A stretch of 64,000 nucleotides of DNA from Agrypnia vestita (lineage: Eukaryota; Arthropoda; Insecta; Trichoptera; Phryganeidae), in contig JADDOH010008032.1 of the NCBI GenBank assembly GCA_016648135.1, positions 62,001-126,000 of the forward strand, in the 5' to 3' direction. Under the pieces are notes generated by a model that had not been told where the DNA came from, made no database searches, and saw only the letters and a list, made by a program, of their open reading frames with translations. Shown here piece by piece: positions 54,919 to 64,000 of this stretch. The translations under genes and the position numbers were made by a program. The stretch's first letter is position 1. Every line of letters starts with the position of its first letter.

Positions 54919-55150
54919 ATGAATGCAAATTTTATAAAATCATATTATTGATGGATTTGGCGTTTACATTTTAGAGGTTATTCATGATTAAATAATAATT
55001 TAGTTTTTTCACTACCCGCTTAAGATTCGAGAGATTCTGATTCTCTCGAAACTTGTGAGTTTAAAAATATAAAATATTATTAAATTCACTTAGAGGTAAC
55101 AAGGTTAACATTATTATTATTAAAAAAATTTTTAAACCCATTTATCTTTT
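54919..55150. other. Unassigned AT-rich DNA
   Basis: Contains a short inverted repeat around GAGAGATTCTGATTCTCTCG (55030). Nothing else. Confidence 0.5.
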
Positions 55151-55472
55151 TACTCCCTTTCTTTTAATTCGTAGCGTCTGCTTGTCTGCCGAAAAAACTT
55201 TGGATCGATTTTTAACCCTTTTCCCGTGATCCAATCGAGCTGAAACTTTGCAGGCAGACTAGTGGCGACGATAAAAATGATCAAACGAATTTTCGTTTAA
55301 AAAATTTAATAATTATAGTATAATTTTGGATATTTCAAAAAATTTTATTACTCCCTTTCGTAGCATCGCCCGACTCGAGCCCTGCGCGTGGGGTGGGCGC
55401 GAAACTTGTTTCAACTAGTAAATGAGAAACGGAGGATAATAAAATCTTTGGTTTTTATGGGTTAGTTTTTTA
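55151..55472 (+). repeat. ACTCCCTTT interspersed family, copy G
   Basis: Starts ACTCCCTTTCTTTTAATTCG and ends TTTGGTTTTTATGGGTTAGT, with the GCCCGACTCGAGCCCTGCGC variant middle. Confidence 0.85.
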
Positions 55473-55792
55473 TTTCTCGTATCGTATATCTCTCGGTGTT
55501 GAATGAAGTTTGGCCTGTTAGCTATGCGGCTGTGCATCTACTGTCTACAGTGTGCGGCGGATGGCCGTATCATTAAGTAATGCAGACTGTTTGATTTCTT
55601 AAGTGCATGCTCCCTTTTTACGCAAACACCATTTGCGTCAGCTCCATTAGTCGGGTGTCCATATGTTGTCGTCCCTTCGTACCCCGTGGTTGAATACACC
55701 CAGTGCACGTATGTTGTACCCGGGTCCACCGTGATGGATGAGCACCGCCACCACTAAATATCTGCTGTGATTAACCTTATTCATTTTTTAAA
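55473..55792. other. Unassigned higher-complexity DNA
   Basis: GC-richer 300-bp stretch with a 63-codon minus-strand frame (55538-55729) that I cannot assign. Could be single-copy. Confidence 0.3.
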
Positions 55793-55905
55793 AAAACTAA
55801 CCCATAAAAAACAAGTTTTTACAATACTCACTTTCGCTTTGAATTAGGTTTCGTGCCTATACAGCGTCGGGCTAATTACTCATATAGAATGATTCCAATT
55901 TGAAA
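55793..55905 (-). repeat. ACTCCCTTT interspersed family, copy H (3' part)
   Basis: Minus strand: complement of the end segment with GCCCGACGCTGTATAGGCAC, AAAGTGAGTATTGTAAAAAC and TTTTTATGGGTTAG. Closest to copy B. Confidence 0.8.
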
Positions 55906-56066
55906 GTACTCACTCTCATGTGCCCCCAAATCATCGAGCCACTCTCGAGTCTACTTCGCACCAAGGAGTCGTAAAAAGTTCCCAGTACGCGGGTAATAAA
56001 CTATAGCGGCATACTAGAAGAACACTCACGGCACACCGTTTGAGGAGCACCGCTCTACAAAATCAA

Positions 56067-56640
56067 CTAATTAAATGTATTGTCACTGTGTCCAGTATCT
56101 TTACGTAGTAATAATAATACTCCTTTATACAATTCTACCTTGAATGCTCGTGGGATCACGTTGTCTTCAAATTCTAAAGGTGACAAAAGGGATTCCCTTA
56201 TTCCGGGAAATGCTTTGTTGTAACAGCTCTGCGATGAATACGTCCAGTGTGGTCCCGTGGGAACCATCGATCTGTCTGGTTCGTGCAAATAAAGGCAAAA
56301 CTCATCTACGATTCTGTAAAAAAACAGGCTGCAGCCAAGAAGTGTTCCACTGTCGGCGACTCTGTTTTCGTATATGTCACTGAATTTAATAAAATGGTTA
56401 CTGGAATTTATCTAGAAATTGGGTTAATATAGTTATTTATATATATAGTTATTTTTTAATTTGCATTCACCCCTCCTTAATTATGACCGCCTGGGGTAGT
56501 CAGGCAGCTGGCTAAAAGGCAAAGCAAATTCTCACCCATGTACCTCATACCTACCACCGAATAAATCAACCATTAGAACATGATTCCCGGGCATGGATTC
56601 TTTTAGAGCATTCAGTAGTCGCGGCATACTCAAGTCTTTC
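56067..56640 (-). CDS. Candidate two-exon coding remnant, unknown
   Basis: Exon B (56313-56067) follows GCCTGTTTTTTTACAG, a strong acceptor, and reads IVDEFCLYLHEPDRSMVPTG, then CYNKAFPGIRESLLSPLEFE, NVIPRAFKVELYKGVLLLLR, ending SDNTFN and TAG. Upstream, exon A (from ~56640 to 56551) ends MPGNHVLMVDLFGGR at a GTATGAGG donor. The 237-bp intron joins them in phase (AG + A). Both exons are less AT-rich than the DNA around them. Exon A runs into an antisense LINE fragment at ~56640, so any gene is truncated. I do not recognise the family; the exon B frame also stays open ~30 codons into the intron, so splicing is not required to explain it. Confidence 0.35.
56314..56550 (-). other. Predicted intron of the candidate remnant
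   Basis: Donor GTATGAGG (56550-56543), acceptor TTTTTTTACAG (ends 56314), length 237. Phase-compatible with the flanking frames. Unproven. Confidence 0.3.
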
Positions 56641-57003
56641 TTAGGTAAAGGTGAGCATTGATTTGTATGTTCCCGATAATTACCTAAGACAGCGTCAGCA
56701 TAGATTGTTTCACATTCCAATATACATGACCAACCTGCCAATGGTTATGCCTGTTGGAAGAGCTACCGCTATGCTGAACTATATTACTCTGGATATCAAT
56801 CTGTTTCATGTCTCTGGGAGGGTATTCCGAAGCAGGATTCTCCCACACCTTTGATGTGAATAATTTTATAATGTTTAATATTTGCTTGTTTATAAATGCT
56901 TATATAATTCTAACTTGTTTATAACATTTATGAATTAAATTTTGTGTTTGTAATGTAAATGTTATATAAAAAAATAAAAATAAAATTGAATTGAAATTGA
57001 ATA
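56640..57003 (+). mobile_element. LINE 3' end, jockey-like
   Basis: The coding end VSIDLYVPDNYLRQRQHRLF, HIPIYMTNLPMVMPVGRATA, ITLDINLFHVSGRVFRSRIL stops at 56854. The layout R-R...F-I....T-N....P..R....N...DI parallels the C-terminus of the 12.2-kb LINE (RIRNPEFFGISQHTKNICYF). A short UTR and a (ATAAAA)-like tail (56968-57003) follow. 5'-truncated. Confidence 0.65.
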
Positions 57004-57924
57004 AAGAAATTTTGTTGGACAGATTTTACAATAATAAAAGATGCTGCGTTCACAAAATTCTGCATTGTAAACTATTTCCATATCACAATCAAATAAAACA
57101 AGGACGCCCGAATGACGCGACATCTAAACAAAAAATTATATCACCGCGTGTGACATTTTAACATATTAAACTAGATAATCATATTGGATGGTTTTTGAAA
57201 AAAAAAAACAATTTGCCGCGCCATGTCTATTTCCTTGGAACTCCTTGGCCGTGACTGAGATGCAACGTTCCCCATTGCACATTTTTCCGAGGCAAAAAAT
57301 ACGATCATATACTTACTTTGAAATGAAATAGGCACCTATAATGGAATGTACCCGATTTGAAAAAAAAACATATTTTTTCAAAATTTGACATCAGTTTGAA
57401 TTTTTTTTTTATTTCTGAATAATAATATTTTATCTCGGTCACGGCGGAGGATCCCCACGGGAATGGACATGTCGCGGCCATTTGGTTTTTGTTTACAATT
57501 TTTTTCTAATATAATTAAATAATAGTTTTTATGTGAACTTTAATAAGTGGCAATTAACATGAAATAATCAATCACCCAATTTCTACCAATTTGTGGGTCA
57601 CGTGCCCTTTAATATGATTAATTGTTCGTTAATAATTAGTAATTAGTATTATTAACGAACCCTTGTCTGTTAATTGGCAAGCGATGACATGACTGGGATT
57701 ACTAATGTTGAATCTGTGATATTCTGTCAGTGCGGGTGGTTCAAGAGCAGAACCGCCCAGTATTCAATTGACGAAATTGAGATAAATGTATTTGTAACTG
57801 ACTTTGAAATTGATGTGCTTTTGACTCTTTTAAAATACACGTGAATTCAAGATTAGTCAGTACTCTGTTGCTAAACTGCTACGATTGTCATATGATCATT
57901 TTCAATCACGTCTCTATTTTCATC
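57004..57924. other. Dispersed repeat fragment and unassigned DNA
   Basis: 57222-57295 is the partner of 42895-43012; GGCCATTTGG near 57477 recalls the same repeat. 57535-57605 shares TAAGTGGCAATTAACATGAA and a CAATCACCCAATTTCT string with the 16.3-kb tandem unit. No gene. Confidence 0.5.
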
Positions 57925-58170
57925 AATTGTGGCGTATAAAAGCAAAGGCAGCAATATCAACAAAAAAAAATAATGCAGTCATCGAGAATTATTAATTTAT
58001 TAGAAAATGAATTTATAATAATAAAGACAATTAAGTAGAAAAATAATTTAGAATAATGATTTAGAGCCCGTACATTTTGAGGCAACATGATTTTGGAAGG
58101 GATAAAAATAAAAATATGTATATTGCTCGTGATTAAAAACATAAATGACTGATGTGCGATATAACATCCA
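57925..58170. mobile_element. MITE family M2, degenerate copy
   Basis: GGCGTATAAAAGCAAAGGCA, GCAATATCAACAAAAAAAAA, AATGCAGTCATCGAGAATTA and ACATGATTTTGGAAGGGATA align with 27117-27440. The right TIR is eroded. Confidence 0.7.
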
Positions 58171-59200
58171 ACAAAGCCGCTTGTTTTCCGATAAATAATA
58201 TGAAAAACAAGTGTTTCACCTGTTTATAGTAAATACAATTTAGATTTAATTATTAAACGTTTATAAAGCCGGCAGCGATACGAATGCGTCCACCGCTCAC
58301 AGAGAACGTGACAAATTATTTTCATAGGAAATGTGTCAGCCCCGCATCGCGCTCCACTGCTGCCAACCCCTTGAATCAGGGATTAATTAATAGTGTATGC
58401 AATCCGCCCAAAACTTAGGATTTATTCAATTAGCTTTATTTCACTGCACACTAGTATCTTGTGTGTACAGGTGTCTCATGGCTTGTGGCAAAAACTTCGG
58501 GGGGTCTCCTTCACTTAATTTTAAATAAAAAATATTCTTTATACTTTGGGTAAAATGTAGACAGTTACAAAGATAAGCGACGTCAATTTTTACATATTTT
58601 TTTCCGTATTTCTCACTTAACTTTTGTAATATTTTAGACTACCATGAAAGTAATTTATATCGAATGTTTAAAATGATTGAAACCTTGAAATTTGATAAAT
58701 ATTTTTTTATGTGAGTTATGTTTTTTACATGTATTAAAGTGAATAAATGTTTAATATTCCATTTAAATTACAGTGCAAACTTTTAGGCCGCTTATATCCG
58801 TAATTGTCCCAAAATGTAAATAATATTTCTATTTAAAATAGAGTGAATAAGATTCCGTCGAATTTTTTAGTGCATAAAAACTTATGTTTTAATTGTGGTT
58901 AAAACAAAGATTTCATTATTTTATTTATAAAATATTTCCACAGAGTGAATTTCAAAAATGTGAAAAAACGAGTAATTTTTTCGAAAAACGTCAAGACACC
59001 ATTAAAATGTCAATATTTTAACATTGTAGGTACCGAAAATATTGACTTCAATTGATATTCGAACACTTTGGATGAAAAAAATACTACTCGTACTTAAAAA
59101 AAGCATGTCCCGTACGAGTATGTTTGTCTTGGAATATTATTTCGCTATTCTTATCCTGAAAAAAAAAAACTGGAAGGTTAGTATATATTTCTAAAAATAT
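58171..59200. other. Unassigned AT-rich DNA
   Basis: 58260-58450 is higher-complexity and possibly single-copy. Nothing coding. Confidence 0.4.
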
Positions 59201-59400
59201 CAAATTTGAATATAATTAAACTAGTTAACTTAGTTTACACCACTAAAATTTATTTGGTAAAACCAACCGGTTTCGGAAACGACGTTCCTTCATCAGGGTA
59301 TACCCAATACTAATTGAACTTTACAAAAATTATAAACAATCAGTGTTAAGTGTCCAAATGGGGGTAAATAGTGGGGGGTGCGAAAGAAACAGGTGATAGG
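59201..59400 (-). mobile_element. PLE-like 3' end fragment with ribozyme motif
   Basis: Minus strand: C-rich tract (complement of GGGGGG at 59373-59379 and GGGGG at ~59360), ~65-75 nt, then a hammerhead-like motif, then AT-rich tail. Same architecture as 1768-1915 and 37254-37690. No coding sequence. Confidence 0.6.
59252..59306 (-). ncRNA. Hammerhead ribozyme-like motif, 59.3 kb
   Basis: Minus strand: GGTATACC (stem I), CTGATGA (59296-59290), extra A, stem II GGAA/TTCC with a 6-nt loop (59288-59275), GAA, the palindrome ACCGGT (59271-59266) as stem III, T at the cleavage site, then GGTTTTACC pairing with GGTATACC over two short helices. All core residues match the consensus and stem I is long, so it is the best candidate for activity. 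Confidence 0.75.
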
Positions 59401-60551
59401 GTGAAAGGGAACATATTCAAAATAGGACTGTAAGTTAAATTTTTTTGGTTGTTAATAATGGATTCATTATTATTTATAGCTTTCTTAAATATCACGACGA
59501 CAAAGCACTCTTTTGAGAGTTTTTGCTGCTTCGCACAAGCAGATTTAAGATTATAAATTATTATTTATTTTAATAAACAATTATTAAGAAAAACGTAAAT
59601 ACGAATTTTATTTATGCCTATACAATATATTTTATTCCACAGAAATAAATTTGCCGCGTCTGCTTTTTGCACTCACAATCGTGTCAATCGTAAAGCCGAC
59701 CAAATATGATGTCAACAGAATTATATTATGATGATTTTTCGTTGTGACGTATTTGACATATTCATATTTTTTGTATCTTTTATGTCATCTGGTAAGACAT
59801 TAACGTTTTTAAGTTTTACCTACAAATGCATTTACGATTTTCTGTATCTTTCAAAAACCTTTTATACGGCGCACCAAGCCTTCGATTGATAAAGTTAGAA
59901 AAAAATAGATAAAGAATCAATTAAAAGATACGCCTTCAATATGTAGTGTCAGTTAATATTTAAAATCCAAATCAATAGTTTCACATTGACTTCAGTGACA
60001 ATTGCGTATATAATGATTGTGTGTTATCCAGTTAAAAAATTTCATGCTCCACAATATGAGTAAAACATAAATATAACGTCATAATCGTAGAATAACGAAG
60101 CATGTGATTTTTCTCAAGTTTGCAGGAGAGCAGTTTGAAGTTTTACTTACATAAAGACACTTTATGTCATAGCTCGATAACTACAAAAGATTTTTCTTTG
60201 AAACTTGGGTTAGTTATTTAAATTTGATACCTTTCTAACGTCAATATAGTCAGCGCAGTACAACGACGTTTTTACACATGCTGCATTGTTCTACGATCGC
60301 GAATCAGAACCGTCGTTATACCGACTTCGTATAACGATGGTTAAATTAATGAGAAAAAATACACTTTTTATAAACCATTAGATGGCTTACTTTTTTCACT
60401 TTTTAACTATCCAAAAAAGTCGATATGGAATTTTTTGCACATCCTCATTGTTCTACGATCATGACGATAAGGCAAACAAGGATCAGTGAATGTAAATTAC
60501 AGCTTAATTTAGACCTAGGAACTCACGTTCGCTGACTTTGGCTTACATGGA
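59401..60551. other. Unassigned AT-rich DNA
   Basis: No supported gene or repeat. Confidence 0.4.
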
Positions 60552-61810
60552 ATATGGGTGAATATACGGTATTTGATTTTTTTGTGTCCCTGAAGGAAAT
60601 GTAATCTGTTCCATTCAATATTGATAATTTCTCTATTTATTACTACTATTTTTAAATTTGTTATGATGAGGGCCAGAAATTTTTTTCATTTTTTTTAAAT
60701 TTTATAAGCACCAGAGGAAAATGTGATACCAGGGGAGTGACACTATTGGCAGAGTAGTGACAAATTAAAGCAGGGAAGTGTCAGGCCATTGATTATTAGC
60801 TAAGAAAGGGGACTAATATTAAATAAAACATACATAAATTATAGTATTTGATTCAGAATTTTTAACCGGATCGTTTTTAATTCTTTGGTAGCGTAATTTT
60901 TCAGCTTGACGCTTTTTTTCTAACTTCTCTTTCCTTGTTTGCTTCTTTTTAACATTTGCCATGATGTCTGATTATGTTCGAGTATCTAGAAGAAATGAAA
61001 TGAAGCCTTAAAACATTAAATATTAACGAAACAAAATTTTGTATTTTCTCTGGCATGAAATATGCCAGAGAAGTGACGCCAGAGGAGTGACAAAATCGCA
61101 CATATCCTACAAAAACAACATCACTCGCTTTTCTGACCACAGTTTAACGTAATACATGACATCTACACACAATTAATATTGCATTGTGCAAATATACAAT
61201 TTCGTAACGATAAAATACAAAAACATATGCTTACCAGAGGAAATACTACAACGACTGGCCCAAAATGCTTTCCTACAGTGAATCGCAAACTGACGCAATA
61301 TTATTAGAGTTTTGCTCAACGTCATTAACTTGCTTCTAACCTCACACTGTTTTACGCGCGTAGTTGAAGGACAAAAACATACCTTTGCGGTTTTATGTCA
61401 AATTTTACTTCTTTGAGTTTCGCCAGATGAAGTGACATTATTGTAACATGACATGAAAATAAGTTTTTTTTTATATCAATAAATATTTTTACAGTGTATT
61501 TTGATAAAATATGTTTCGATGTTTATTAAAGCGTATGATCATATTAAAAAAATAATGGCATACGTATTTAAAGTATATGGCCATAAAATCATCATAATCT
61601 AGTAACGGGGGAGGCCAGAGGAGTATACATTTACACCTACTTTAAACTATTAATGCCTTAAATTAAAAAATTATCGTGAATAGACTATATGGGCCAAATA
61701 ATAGGCCATGTTCTTTATTGTTTAAGCAAATAGAAATAATAATATAATAAGTTTTACATAAAATTTGTCTATGGACCATTGGAATTCAAATAGCGTATAT
61801 TCACCCATAT
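60552..61810 (-). mobile_element. Unclassified TIR element with a small basic ORF
   Basis: 1259 bp. Ends ATATGGGTGAATATACGGTA and the complement of ATATGGGTGAATATACGCTA form ~25-bp TIRs continuing TTTGA. The interior repeats phrases such as CCAGRGGAGTGACA and AGTGACRCCA (60730-60780, 61070-61090, 61615). A short minus-strand coding frame starts at 60962. No transposase domain recognised; superfamily unknown. Confidence 0.7.
60819..60962 (-). CDS. Small basic protein exon inside the TIR element
   Basis: From ATG 60962 the frame reads MANVKKKQTRKEKLEKKRQA then EKLRYQRIKNDPVK and stops 47 codons in. The strongly basic, heptad-like K/R/E stretch resembles the N-termini of many uncharacterised insect proteins starting 'M...K..R.E...R.R.RI..DP'. 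A GTATGT donor-like site lies just before the stop (TAATTTATGTATGTTTTA), so this may be the first exon of a longer, now deleted, element protein. Function unknown. Confidence 0.35.
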   Translation of the reverse strand: MANVKKKQTRKEKLEKKRQAEKLRYQRIKNDPVKNSESNTIIYVCFI

Positions 61811-62063
61811 GTCAATATGCGAAGCGGTGCGGTTCGATAATGGAGTAGTTCCGGGAGCAGGCATAACAATAGATTCACCAGAACTCTGCAGAATGTTTTC
61901 GAACTTCCTAGAACTTCAGGTAACTAGCGCATTTCGTCGTAACCCTATTTTGATTTAACACAAATTACTATTAGAATTTGCAAAACACAATTAGGCGAGT
62001 TGAAGGTTGGTTTTTAAGAGTGATGGATTAGTGTTTTATTTTCGAAGTAGATTCTGAAATGAG
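61811..62063. other. Unassigned DNA
   Basis: Nothing supported. Confidence 0.5.
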
Positions 62064-62402
62064 CAATATTACTATTTCTGCATCTTAACCGTTATTGTAT
62101 AATATTGTAATGCCGCCAATTTTGATATTTTTAGTTTGTTTGAAATGTTTGAAATTAATGAACTCGATCAATCAGAAAGCTCTGAAAAGCAAAAACTTTA
62201 AGTTATTCACAATTATGAATTATTATTATTATTTATTACTCATTTTTTATAATTGTGAATAACTTAACTTTTAGTTTGTTTGCTTTAAAGAGCTCTCTAA
62301 TTGATTGAATTCATTGATTTCAAACTTGTGAAATTTAAAACTTCAAAATTGATGGTATTACAATGTTATATAATAACTATCAAGATACAGGAATAGCAAT
62401 TG
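62064..62402. mobile_element. Foldback MITE with ~150-bp TIRs
   Basis: The arms share TTAAGTTATTCACAATTATRA next to a (TTA)-rich centre, then AGAGCTCTT/AGAAAGCTCTGA, GAAATYAATGAAYTC, ATATTGTAATRCC and ATCTT..GTTAT outward to CTATTYCTG. Similarity falls toward the outside. Non-coding. Confidence 0.8.
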
Positions 62403-64000
62403 GTAAGGCGACATAATAAACAAATGTATACCTCTCAAAATGATAATTTATTTAATATTTATTAATATATATTACTATCTATTATATCTTTCTTGAAGGC
62501 ATATTTGATTTTCCACGTTGGTTCATAAATGCCGCTGCTTCTGTGAATCTATACACCAACGATAGATAGCGTTGGTCTATGCTCGCGCCGCGTCGGCGCG
62601 TAAAAACAGAAACATATTTTTAAACATTGTAACAATTGCTCTGGTTTTAATAAGGTAGTTAATAGATTCTTTTTCGCGTGTTATTTGTGACGTGGAAGAA
62701 TCAAAAAGACTTCTCAAGATCTCTGCAAAAGTCGGCGACGAAGATCCGGATCGGACAATTTTGTTGGAGAAGATAAATAGTAGAGAGAAAACGTAATTTG
62801 ACATTTTTTAGCATTATCATATTGAGAGGTATTATTATAGTTGAATATTAAATTCACCCAGCGGATGGCTATTTACACGCCATCCGCCGCCCAGAAAGAA
62901 ACAGCAATATTGCTTATTTCAGAATATGTCCGAATACCCCGTATTCTCAGGATAACGGGTAACCAGGGATTGTTAACCCAGCACAAAATAGACAGGATAC
63001 ATATACCTATAGATAATTTAATTTAAGAACAACAATCTAATTTAGTATGTGTAAGCCGTGCGTATGACGCACATTGTTTTTTTGTTTTGGTGTTTACGAG
63101 CATAAACTCCCTAAACTCCTAACACAACGAAACAACTTGCCTCGTATGTACGGCGTACACATACTAATTCGATTGTCTTTCTTAAACGGATATATGTATA
63201 TTTGTTTACGTACGCGTAAGTTTCTATGAGCAATGTCAAAACAATTTATATTTTTTTAATATTTCTATCATCAAAATAAAAGTTTTTTTATATTTGAACA
63301 CTTTAAACGAATGAATAAATGGATGCGTGTGATACTAACTGATATCCAACAAATTTAAAAAAATTAATAGGTAGTATTTTTAATATAATATAATATTCAT
63401 CACGTCAAAAGTAACGAAGTGTGCAAAGTTATATAATGCCGTTCAATAAATGACTGTTACGGTAGCGAAAATCGATGAAAATATACCGAATTTATGCAAG
63501 TTTTTCAGTTGAGTGTAGGTACAAGTTGTGAATAATGTACATGTATTAAAATGGTATGCACGTCTTGAAACTACAGTCCTGGAAAAACCAATTTGACGCG
63601 TTCGTAATACAATGTTTAGTTTCTTAAAAAAATGAATCGTATGTTTTTTGAGAAATATTAGCATAAATTTACCTCAATAAAACAGTGAATTCGCGGTAGG
63701 ACAGCGAGCCATTTCTTTGAATCTTTCACATGTGCGGCGGGACCTGCAATGATTGGCCGAATTGTTTTATCGTTTTATTTTTTTGTCGACTAAGTTTCAT
63801 GATGAAAAAGTGCTGTTTGTTGCGGGAGTCTGTTCGAGTAGGCACGGCGTATGAAAAATAGACCTTGTCACGGTTAGGTTCGCTGCGTTACTTTAAGCAA
63901 TTTAAGATTATTTCTAAGCGAAGTAAGGAAAGAACTACGCTGACACACAGGGTTTGAGGATATATATCATGATATATATCACGATATTTATGGCTTGATT
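62403..64000. other. Unassigned DNA to window end
   Basis: No gene recognised. 62830-63010 has a 61-codon frame without motifs. Short inverted strings (TATATATCATGATATATATC) occur at 63960. Confidence 0.4.

Overview
The window looks like gene-poor, AT-rich nuclear DNA from an insect. Three things support this: a mariner with ITRs and a transposase of the cecropia/Hsmar1 type; Penelope, RTE, R1-like and jockey-like retroelement ends together with hAT, PIF/Harbinger and tRNA-SINE copies; and a degenerate array built on the insect telomere motif TTAGG. The array argues mildly against Diptera. The order cannot be fixed from this sequence. Nothing suggests a bacterial or viral genome: there are no operons and no long ORFs, and almost every recognisable reading frame is the broken end of a transposable element.

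Layout. 1-2 kb: two abutting Penelope-like (PLE) fragments, one with the end of a GIY-YIG coding region and each with a hammerhead-ribozyme-like motif. 2.3-3.1 kb: RTE-type retrotransposon tail. 5.0-6.4 kb: a hAT element with TIRs, a near-perfect 8-bp TSD, a dimerisation-domain remnant and a nested SINE. 7.7-10.4 kb: two related LTRs, one interrupted by a short hAT-like element, with a 76-bp-arm perfect palindrome between them. 12-12.7 kb: jockey-like LINE. 16.4-17.2 kb: R1-like LINE with an exact 11-bp TSD. 20.8-31.4 kb: a dense field of TIR elements/MITEs, SINEs, a third LTR, a TTAA-flanked 897-bp element and a Harbinger derivative. 32-38 kb: SINEs, PLE ribozyme palindromes, a tandem repeat and a LINE end. 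40-45 kb: antisense RTE tail and the mariner. 47-56 kb: copies of an undescribed interspersed family bounded by ACTCCCTTT, a second Harbinger, a PLE palindrome and the second TTAA element. 56-57 kb: a possible spliced coding remnant cut by a LINE. 59-62.4 kb: another hammerhead motif, a TIR element with a small basic ORF and a long foldback element.

The most striking signal is a dispersed set of at least six hammerhead-like motifs at about 1.3, 1.85, 32.7, 37.3, 37.6, 51.3 and 59.3 kb (seven loci, one heavily decayed). They share CUGANGA, one extra nucleotide, stem II, GAAA, and then a short self-complementary sequence (ACGU, ACAUGU, AGCGCU or ACCGGU) where stem III should be. Most sit at palindrome centres or junctions and several lie 40-75 nt downstream of a C-rich tract. 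PLEs are known to carry hammerheads; the variety of stem III palindromes, the inverted architecture and the C-tract are what deserve checking.

No host gene can be named. Three short stretches (15.34, 19.27 and 56.07-56.64 kb) have exon-like properties and are reported as low-confidence candidates. The window is probably intergenic or a long intron.
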